NCBI GenBank assembly: GCA_035628035.1
Contig: DASPKS010000012.1
Coordinates: forward strand, 1-19,009
Direction of reading: 5' to 3'
DNA: 19,009 bases
DNA from: DASPKS01 sp035628035
GTDB taxonomy: Bacteria; Bacteroidota; Rhodothermia; Rhodothermales; Rubricoccaceae
The position numbers were made by a program, and so were the translations under genes. Below, piece after piece: positions 14,493-19,009 of the stretch (within the stretch, counting starts at the first letter, position 1; each line of letters opens with the position of its first letter). Below the pieces are notes generated by a model. The model did no database searches. It saw only the letters and a program-made list of their open reading frames with translations, and had not been told where the DNA came from.

Positions 14493-15188
14493 TCAGCGGC
14501 TCCCGTTCGCGCCGGCGGGCTGCGCCTCTTCGGCGGCGATGGCTTCCTGATAGGCCGCCCAGTCTTTCGAGAACTTGTCGAGCCCCACATCGGTGAGGGG
14601 GTGCTGGATCAGCTTCTGGATCACCTCGAACGGCATCGTCGCCACGTCGGCGCCGGCCTCGGCGGCCTCGACGATGTGGATGGGGTGGCGGATGCTCGCG
14701 GCCAGCACCTCCGTGGTGTACCCGTAGTTCTGGTAGATGCGGACGATGCTCCGGATGAGGTCCATCCCGTTCGTCGCGACGTCGTCGAGGCGGCCGATGA
14801 AGGGGGAGATGTACGAGGCGCCGGCCTTCGCGGCGACGAGCGCCTGCGTGGGCGAGAAGCACAGCGTGCAGTTCGTCCGGACCCCCTCACCGGTGAGCGT
14901 CTTGATGGCCTTGATCCCCTCACCGATCAGCGGCACCTTCACGACGACGTGCTCGTGGATCGGCGCGAGGGTGTGGGCCTCGCGGAGGATGCCCTCGTAG
15001 TCCGTCGAGACGACCTCGGCTGAGACCGGGCCCTGCACGATCTCGCAGATCTCGTAGACGTGCTGGTGGAAGTCCTTCGCGCCGGCCTTCCGCACGAGCG
15101 AGGGGTTCGTCGTCACGCCGTCGAGCACGCCCATGGCGGCGGCTTCGCGGATCTCGTCGAGGCTGGCGGTGTCGAGGAAGAACTTCAT
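14493..15188 (-). CDS. Transaldolase / fructose-6-phosphate aldolase (TalC/FSA type)
   Basis: This 231-residue protein belongs to the short transaldolase subfamily (usually about 215-225 residues). It starts with MKFFLDTASLDEIR, then GVTTNPSLV (24-32), and has the Schiff-base lysine K84 in VVVKVPLIGEG. It continues with NCTLCFSPTQALVAAKAGASYISPFIGRLDD, which is diagnostic of the family, and MPFEVIQKLIQHPLTDVGL near the C-terminus. It catalyses either transfer of a dihydroxyacetone unit in the non-oxidative pentose phosphate pathway or reversible fructose-6-phosphate cleavage; most members with this signature annotate as transaldolase. The last about 15 residues (EEAQPAGANGSR) are a disordered extension. 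It is the first gene of the leftward block and is divergent from the lipoprotein gene at 15305. Confidence 0.93.
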   Translation of the reverse strand: MKFFLDTASLDEIREAAAMGVLDGVTTNPSLVRKAGAKDFHQHVYEICEIVQGPVSAEVVSTDYEGILREAHTLAPIHEHVVVKVPLIGEGIKAIKTLTGEGVRTNCTLCFSPTQALVAAKAGASYISPFIGRLDDVATNGMDLIRSIVRIYQNYGYTTEVLAASIRHPIHIVEAAEAGADVATMPFEVIQKLIQHPLTDVGLDKFSKDWAAYQEAIAAEEAQPAGANGSR

Positions 15189-15304
15189 GGCGGCGGGCGG
15201 GCGGGTATGCGGCTCCTACGACGGGGCGGCGGACCGGTTCGGTGGGCGGCTCCGCCCCGCCCTATCTTCGTCGCCCCGAATTCGGCCCCTGTTTCCCCGC
15301 CCGC
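15189..15304. other. Divergent intergenic region
   Basis: These 116 bp separate the transaldolase (minus) and first lipoprotein hydrolase (plus) starts and must hold promoters for both. A GGGCGG-CT-CCGCCC palindrome lies at about 15244-15257. The plus-strand TATCTTCG box is listed separately. I see no clear box for the minus direction. Confidence 0.45.
15263..15270 (+). promoter_or_regulatory. Promoter-like box TATCTTCG before first lipoprotein gene
   Basis: This box lies 35 bp before the ATG at 15305. It differs by one base from the Bacteroidota -7 consensus TAnnTTTG and resembles the box before the tRNA (TATCTTGG at 18118), sharing also the following CG-rich bases. There is no clear -33/-35 element. 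Confidence 0.4.
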
Positions 15305-16459
15305 ATGCTCCGCCCCCCGCTCCCCCGCCGCGCTGCCGTCCTCGGCCTCGCGCTCCTAGTCCTCCCCTTCGCCGCCGGGTGCGATACCGGCTCCAGCGAC
15401 GAGATCGTCGAGGGCGTCAACTTCACGCGGCTCTTCGCCCCGCCGACGGCCGCCGAGAGGGCCGCCGTCGAGGCCGACTGGGCGGCGCGCACGTACGAAG
15501 CCCGCAACGCCCAGGTCGTCGCTGAGCAGACCGTCGGCGGCGCCCGCGTCGTCATCGTCTCGCACACGATGACCGACGCCGGCGGGGATGACTTCACCCA
15601 CTACGGCGTGATCCGCATCCCCGAGGGGGCGGCCGACTTCCCCGTCCTCGTGTACCACCACGGCGGCGACGACGGGTTCAGCCTCGCCGGCGAGCAGGCC
15701 ACCCTGGGCCTCTTCCCCACCCTCGCCGCCCAGACCGTCCAGGTGCTCCCCGTCTACCGGTCGGAGGCCATCACGGACGCCTTCGGCCCGGGCACGACGT
15801 ACCAGGCCGGCGGCAGCCCGAGCCCGTGGGACCGCGACGTCGACGACGCCATCGCCCTCCTCAACGTGGCGCTCCAGCTCTTCCCCGCCGAGACCGACGG
15901 GGGCCGCATCGGCGCGATGGGCGTGAGCCGCGGCGGCAACGTCGCCCTCCTCATGGCGCTCCGCGACGCGCGCGTCCGCGTGGTCACCGACTACTTCGGC
16001 CCGGCCGACTTCTTCGACGCGTCGATCGAGCAGCTCGCCGCTGCCGCGCTGCTGGGCGTCCCCAGCGTGCTCGACCTCCCCGGCGCGCGCTACCTCCTTG
16101 AAAACGTGCTCGAGCCCCTCCAGAAACCGGGCGCCGACTACGACGCCGCCCGCCTCGAGATCCTCCGCCGCTCCGCGGCCTACTTCACCGCTGACCTCCC
16201 GAACCTCCAGGTCCACCACCACCGCGACGACCCGACGGTCCCCTTCGCGCAGTCCGCATCGCTCGACGCGCACCGGCAGGCTGCCCCGAACCAGGGCGCC
16301 TACGACTTCAACGCGTACGACAACGCGCTCCCCGGGGGGGTCTCCAGCGCCCACGACATCCGCGCGATGCCGCCGAGCACGGCCGACACCGAGGAGTTCA
16401 TGAGCGAGCACCTCCTCGCGCCGTCGCTCGCGCCCGCGTTCGTGGGGTTCGAGGACTGA
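15305..16459 (+). CDS. Lipoprotein alpha/beta-hydrolase with intact catalytic serine
   Basis: This is 384 residues from the ATG at 15305. The signal sequence ends in a lipobox LPFAAGC, with C26 as the predicted lipidated residue, so the protein is anchored in a membrane facing the periplasm or outside. A conserved EIVEGVNFTRLFAPPTAAE segment (about 32-50), shared with the next gene, precedes the hydrolase fold. VLVYHHGGDDG (about 115-125) resembles an oxyanion-hole HGG motif. The nucleophile elbow is GVSRGG with S208. Candidate acids are D308/D309 in HHHRDDPTVPF and the candidate catalytic histidine is H350 in SSAHDIR. The fold resembles dipeptidyl-peptidase/esterase-type hydrolases; the substrate is unknown. 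It ends 25 bp before a strong terminator. The in-frame start at 15242 is rejected because its residues precede the signal peptide and overlap the promoter region. Confidence 0.87.
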   Translation: MLRPPLPRRAAVLGLALLVLPFAAGCDTGSSDEIVEGVNFTRLFAPPTAAERAAVEADWAARTYEARNAQVVAEQTVGGARVVIVSHTMTDAGGDDFTHYGVIRIPEGAADFPVLVYHHGGDDGFSLAGEQATLGLFPTLAAQTVQVLPVYRSEAITDAFGPGTTYQAGGSPSPWDRDVDDAIALLNVALQLFPAETDGGRIGAMGVSRGGNVALLMALRDARVRVVTDYFGPADFFDASIEQLAAAALLGVPSVLDLPGARYLLENVLEPLQKPGADYDAARLEILRRSAAYFTADLPNLQVHHHRDDPTVPFAQSASLDAHRQAAPNQGAYDFNAYDNALPGGVSSAHDIRAMPPSTADTEEFMSEHLLAPSLAPAFVGFED

Positions 16460-16483
16460 ACCGGGCGCCGCGCATCTCGTTAC

Positions 16484-16528
16484 AAGGCGGGGCCGCCCTC
16501 TTCCGGGGCGGCCCCGCCTTTCTGTTTG
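16484..16528 (+). terminator. Strong intrinsic terminator between the two lipoprotein genes
   Basis: AAGGCGGGGCCGCCC (16484-16498) and GGGCGGCCCCGCCTT (16506-16520) form a perfect 15-bp stem with a 7-nt loop, followed by TCTGTTTG. It lies 25 bp after the first lipoprotein stop and ends just before the next gene at 16544. Expression of the second lipoprotein therefore needs read-through or a promoter hidden in about 20 bp. Confidence 0.88.
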
Positions 16529-16543
16529 CTGCCCCTCCCCTCC

Positions 16544-17638
16544 ATGCGTCGGCTGCTCTTCTTCGCGCTCCCGCTCGCCCTCGCCGCCTGCGACTCCCCT
16601 TCCACCTGTGACGGCCCCGGCTGCGGGGGCGGCCCGCCCCAGGACGACATCGTGGCGGGGGTGAACCTCACGCGCCTCTTCGCCACGCCGACGCCGGCCG
16701 AGCTGGCGGCCGTGCGCGCCGAGTGGTCCTCGCGCGACGCCACCCGTGCCGGCCGCTACACCGTCGCCCTCGTCGACACGCTTACGGGTGAGGACGGCGC
16801 GCCCCTCCACGTCTACGAAGGGCGCGACGCCGCCTCGGGGGCGGTGCTCTTCCACGGCGTCGTCCGCCTCCCGATCCGCGCGCCCGGCGACGTGCGGCGG
16901 CGCCCGCTCGTGCTCGTCCTCCCCGACGGGGACGAGGGCACCGGGCTGGACCTCCTCGAAGCGCTCCCCATCCTGCCGACGGAGCGGGAGGAGTACGCCT
17001 ACGCCGTGCTCGCCTATCGGGGCGAGCCCCTCCGCGCCGGCGGCCAGACGTTCGGCTCGTCGGCGCCGCCGCGCCCGTACGACCTCGACACCGACGACGC
17101 CCTCGCCTTCGCCGACGCCGTCCGCGTGCGGGAGCCGGAGGTCTTCCCTGACCGCGTGGCCGTGATCGGGTTCGGCCGCGGCGGAACGGTAGCGCTGCTG
17201 GCCGTCGAGCGGGCGCACCCCTTCGACCTCGCGGTGTCGCTCGGCGCGCCGACGAGCTTTTTCCTTTCGTCGGTGCGGTTCCCGAGCCGGCAGTGGCTCC
17301 TCGGCCAGGGCCCGATCCGCCTCCCCGCCTTCCCGACGGTGGCGGCGCAGGTCCTCGGCCCCCTCCGCGACAGCGCGATCACCTACGACCAGGCGCGGCT
17401 CGACCTCCTCCGCCGCTCGCCCGCCCCGTTCGTGACGCCGCCGCCGTTCCTCATCCTCGCCCACGGCGTGCTCGACAACGTGGTGCCCGTCGAGCACGGG
17501 CGCGCGGTGCGCGGGATTCTCGGCACGGGCGAGGGGGTGTACCTCGAGCGGGAGGAGGACGACCACACCTCGATCTCGTTCTCCTCCGAGGTGGTGCTGC
17601 TCGTTTCCACGGAGCTGCGCGAGCGGCTGGGCGGGTGA
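16544..17638 (+). CDS. Lipoprotein alpha/beta-hydrolase paralog lacking the catalytic serine (probable pseudoenzyme)
   Basis: This is 364 residues from the ATG at 16544 (MRRLLFFALPLALAAC), with lipobox LALAAC and C16 as the lipidation site. A TTG six codons upstream is open but lies in the terminator tail. After a cysteine/glycine-rich linker (CDGPGCGGG), DDIVAGVNLTRLFATPTPAEL matches the preceding protein, showing tandem duplication. The elbow that holds the nucleophile serine in the first copy reads IGFGRGGTVALL here, with G211 (codon GGC at 17174-17176) in the serine position. D311 in GVLDNVVPVEHG and H341 in DDHTSIS remain in the positions expected for Asp and His. The fold is probably kept for binding, not hydrolysis, unless another residue is recruited. 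The stop overlaps the next gene's GTG by 4 bp, suggesting coupled translation with the acetyltransferase. Confidence 0.86.
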   Translation: MRRLLFFALPLALAACDSPSTCDGPGCGGGPPQDDIVAGVNLTRLFATPTPAELAAVRAEWSSRDATRAGRYTVALVDTLTGEDGAPLHVYEGRDAASGAVLFHGVVRLPIRAPGDVRRRPLVLVLPDGDEGTGLDLLEALPILPTEREEYAYAVLAYRGEPLRAGGQTFGSSAPPRPYDLDTDDALAFADAVRVREPEVFPDRVAVIGFGRGGTVALLAVERAHPFDLAVSLGAPTSFFLSSVRFPSRQWLLGQGPIRLPAFPTVAAQVLGPLRDSAITYDQARLDLLRRSPAPFVTPPPFLILAHGVLDNVVPVEHGRAVRGILGTGEGVYLEREEDDHTSISFSSEVVLLVSTELRERLGG

Positions 17639-18108
17639 GCACCCCGCTCACGATCAAGCCCGTTCGCACGGAGGCCGACTGGGCGGCGGCGCGGGCCATC
17701 CGCCAGCGCGTGTTCGTGGAGGAGCAGGCGTGCCCGCCAGAGGAAGAGTGGGACGCCCACGACGCCCCGGAGGCGCGGGGACGGACGTGCCACCACCTCC
17801 TCGGCCTGGTGGACGGCGAGCCCGTCGCCGTGGCGCGGTGGCGCGCGGTGGTAGACGAGGGGAAGCCGGCCGCGAAGCTGGAGCGGTTCGCCGTGCGGCC
17901 GGAGCACCGGGGCAGCGGCCTCGGCCGCGCGATGGTCGCGCACGCGCTGGCCGACGCCCGCGCGGCGGGGTTCAGCCGGTTCGTGCTCCACGCGCAGGCC
18001 CACCTCGAAGGGCTCTATGCGGCGTTCGGCTTCCGGCGCGTGGGCGAGGGGTTTGAGGAGGCGGGCATCCCGCACGTGAAAATGGTCTTAACGGACCTCT
18101 TGGGCTGA
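17635..18108 (+). CDS. GNAT family N-acetyltransferase, ElaA-like
   Basis: This 157-residue cytoplasmic enzyme is of a usual single-domain GNAT length. It begins KPVRTEADWAAARAIRQRVFVEEQACPPEEEWD (8-40), the R-x-x-V-F-x-x-E-Q start typical of ElaA/YjcF relatives. The acetyl-CoA pyrophosphate loop is R92-G-S-G-L-G97, after the strand LERFAVRPEH. It ends with LHAQAHLEGLYAAFGFRRVGEGFEEAGIPHVKM (118-150), closely like the ElaA C-terminal block. The acceptor is unknown. The GTG at 17635 overlaps the TGA of the lipoprotein gene (GTGA). A longer open frame from 17293 is rejected because its extra residues are arginine/proline-rich and overlap the lipoprotein gene. Confidence 0.9.
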   Translation: MSTPLTIKPVRTEADWAAARAIRQRVFVEEQACPPEEEWDAHDAPEARGRTCHHLLGLVDGEPVAVARWRAVVDEGKPAAKLERFAVRPEHRGSGLGRAMVAHALADARAAGFSRFVLHAQAHLEGLYAAFGFRRVGEGFEEAGIPHVKMVLTDLLG

Positions 18109-18117
18109 CCCGGGCCG

Positions 18118-18125
18118 TATCTTGG
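18118..18125 (+). promoter_or_regulatory. Promoter-like box TATCTTGG before tRNA-Glu
   Basis: TATCTTGG begins 10 bp after the acetyltransferase stop and 40 bp before the tRNA 5' end, so a start about 5-7 nt after it gives a 25-30 nt 5' leader. It resembles the box at 15263 and that at 4703-4710 on minus. A TTGGGC at 18100-18105 is too close to be a standard -35. Confidence 0.42.
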
Positions 18126-18157
18126 CGGCCCGCGCGGCGGTAGGCGCCGCGCCCCTT

Positions 18158-18230
18158 GCCCGGTTCGTCTAGCGGTCTAGGACGCCGCCCTCTCACGGCG
18201 GTAACACGGGTTCGAGTCCCGTACCGGGTA
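18158..18230 (+). tRNA. tRNA-Glu (anticodon CTC)
   Basis: The 73 nt fold as a standard cloverleaf. The acceptor is GCCCGGT with ACCGGGT (18223-18229) and discriminator A at 18230. The D-arm region is GTCTAGCGGTCTAGGAC. The anticodon stem is CCGCC/GGCGG with loop CTCTCAC, giving anticodon CTC for GAG codons. The T-arm is ACGGG TTCGAGT CCCGT. The CCA end is not encoded (CGA follows), so it must be added enzymatically. The first acceptor pair is G1-U72 as read here. The D-arm, anticodon stem and TAACA variable region are close to other bacterial tRNA-Glu genes. Confidence 0.96.
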
Positions 18231-18234
18231 CGAA

Positions 18235-18273
18235 GAAGCCCCGGCGTCGAAGAGGCGCCGGGGCTTCTCTGTT
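18235..18273. terminator. Bidirectional intrinsic terminator after tRNA-Glu
   Basis: GAAGCCCCGGCG (18235-18246) and CGCCGGGGCTTC (18256-18267) form a perfect 12-bp stem with a 9-nt loop. On plus it is followed by TCTGTTC and on minus by TTCGT. It lies between the end of the tRNA and the end of the convergent beta-helix protein gene, so it can serve both. Confidence 0.85.
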
Positions 18274-18285
18274 CGTAAGGGTGCG

Positions 18286-19009
18286 CTAGCGCCCGACAGT
18301 GAGCCGCCGCGTGAGCGCCGCGCCGCCGGCCTCGACCCGGACGAGGTACACCCCTGGAGGGAAAGGCGAGGCGTCGAGCGCGAGCGCGAGCGCGCCCGCC
18401 GCGAGGGGGCCATCGTGGATCAGAGCGGCCTCGCGCCCGAGCACATCGTAGAGCGCCACGCGGGCGTGTCCCGCTTCGGGGAGCATGAGCCCGATCGTAG
18501 CGGCGGCGCGCGCAGGGTTCGGCCACACGGAGAGGACGAGGGTGGGCGCGGGGGGCGGCGACTCGGCTGCGCTCGGGGCGGCGCCGAACTCGAAGGCGCC
18601 GACGTCGCACGGGGCCGCGCGAACGTACCGCCGCTGGTCGAGCGTGACGGGCTGCCCGGCGGTGTCCGAGCACGTCGCCGCGTCTATGGCCGGGCTCCCC
18701 GCAAGGAGCGCATACGTTTGCGTGGGGCCCCCGTTGTCCGCCAGCGGCCCGAGCACCTCCGCGAACACGGCCGCCGAGTCCACGAGGACGTCCGCGGACG
18801 ATGCCACGCAGTCGCCCTCGCGGGTGAGAACGTTGTGCCCGAGCGAGAGGATGGCGCCGTGGCAGTCGGCACCCGGAGCCGTGGCGAGCCCGGGGAAGTT
18901 CCGCGCCACGACCGAGTTGAGGACGACCACCGACCCCGCCGGGTCCTCCACGTGCAGTCCCCCTCCGAGGCCCGAAAGCGCCGGGTCAGGCGGCTGTACT
19001 CGGGGGTCC
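18286..19009 (-). CDS. Beta-helix surface protein with choice-of-anchor-Q-like domain and T9SS sorting domain (C-terminal part)
   Basis: The minus-strand frame is open from the right edge (about 240 residues visible), so the start lies outside the window; a GTG at 18951 is an internal valine, not a start. The visible part begins with LSGLGGGLHVED and SVVVLNSVVARN, typical of one coil of a right-handed parallel beta-helix. Next comes GPLADNGGPTQTYALLAGSPAIDAA, and then DQRRYVR and CDVGAFEF, the hallmark of choice-of-anchor Q domains in polymorphic outer-membrane-type surface proteins. After a proline-rich linker, about 82 residues form a T9SS sorting domain (SVWPNPARAAATIGL, VALYDVLGREAALIHDGPL, GVYLVRVEAGG, ending RRLTVGR), more diverged than those of the three propeller proteins. 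It is probably a secreted adhesin or surface-bound polysaccharide-interacting protein. Confidence 0.87.
   Translation of the reverse strand, partial: DPRVQPPDPALSGLGGGLHVEDPAGSVVVLNSVVARNFPGLATAPGADCHGAILSLGHNVLTREGDCVASSADVLVDSAAVFAEVLGPLADNGGPTQTYALLAGSPAIDAATCSDTAGQPVTLDQRRYVRAAPCDVGAFEFGAAPSAAESPPPAPTLVLSVWPNPARAAATIGLMLPEAGHARVALYDVLGREAALIHDGPLAAGALALALDASPFPPGVYLVRVEAGGAALTRRLTVGR

Noticed and set aside
15356..17566. A 736-residue open frame on the minus strand
   Set aside because: It is antisense to both lipoprotein genes and runs straight through their strong terminator. Its composition is shadow-like (Arg/Glu/Gly/Val), and the plus-strand genes have signal peptides and fold motifs.
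17293..17634. Upstream extension of the acetyltransferase frame
   Set aside because: It lies wholly inside the lipoprotein gene in another frame, with Arg/Pro-rich composition. The GNAT domain is complete from the GTG at 17635.
1..19009. Search for defence islands, prophage or integration sites at the tRNA
   Set aside because: No integrase, restriction, toxin-antitoxin or phage-like gene is visible. The tRNA 3' end is followed by a normal terminator, and I saw no repeated copy of the tRNA end in the window.

Overview
The window is very GC-rich bacterial chromosome with tightly packed genes and no sign of mobile DNA. Two things suggest the Rhodothermota/Bacteroidota side of the tree, most likely a high-GC member of the order Rhodothermales. 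Four proteins end in a type IX secretion (T9SS) C-terminal sorting domain, and there is a DUF2480 protein of the Bacteroidota type next to a cysteine desulfurase. The assignment is inferred from gene families and composition, not from a database search.

Layout, left to right. Positions 1-7327 form a minus-strand run, read right to left: cysteine desulfurase, DUF2480 protein, two tandem paralogous membrane proteins of unknown function (called A and B here), a SAM methyltransferase, a polytopic membrane protein, a D-Ala-D-Ala-ligase-like ATP-grasp enzyme, and the N-terminal membrane part of a probable membrane-anchored signalling enzyme cut by the window edge. Next, also on minus, is a CPSF-type beta-CASP nuclease (7429-8832), with a terminator after it and a long nested inverted repeat directly before its start codon. 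Positions 8932-13379 hold three tandem minus-strand genes for secreted proteins, each a signal peptide, seven WD-like beta-propeller repeats and a T9SS sorting domain. A homocysteine S-methyltransferase and a transaldolase/fructose-6-phosphate aldolase (13493-15188) close the leftward block.

At 15189-15304 the direction switches. The plus strand carries two tandem paralogous lipoproteins of the alpha/beta-hydrolase fold, separated by a strong terminator. The second overlaps an ElaA-like GNAT acetyltransferase by 4 bp (GTGA). A tRNA-Glu(CTC) follows, then a bidirectional terminator, and finally a leftward gene for a beta-helix surface protein with a T9SS sorting domain, cut by the right edge.

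The most interesting points are these. (1) In the hydrolase pair, the first protein has the nucleophile motif G-V-S-R-G-G, but the second has G-F-G-R-G-G: the serine is replaced by glycine while candidate Asp and His residues remain, so it looks like a tandem pseudoenzyme. (2) The three-gene propeller array has near-identical ends, divergent middles, and a CxPxGGC loop present in two copies and lost in the third. (3) The beta-CASP nuclease gene has a structured leader that could be autoregulatory. (4) The membrane paralogs A and B share a C-terminal LDLDALxEAPxAE tail. (5) A TAYCTTsG promoter-like box recurs before several transcription units. No CRISPR array, phage, insertion sequence or obvious defence island is visible, and I do not see a complete, clearly new multi-gene system.
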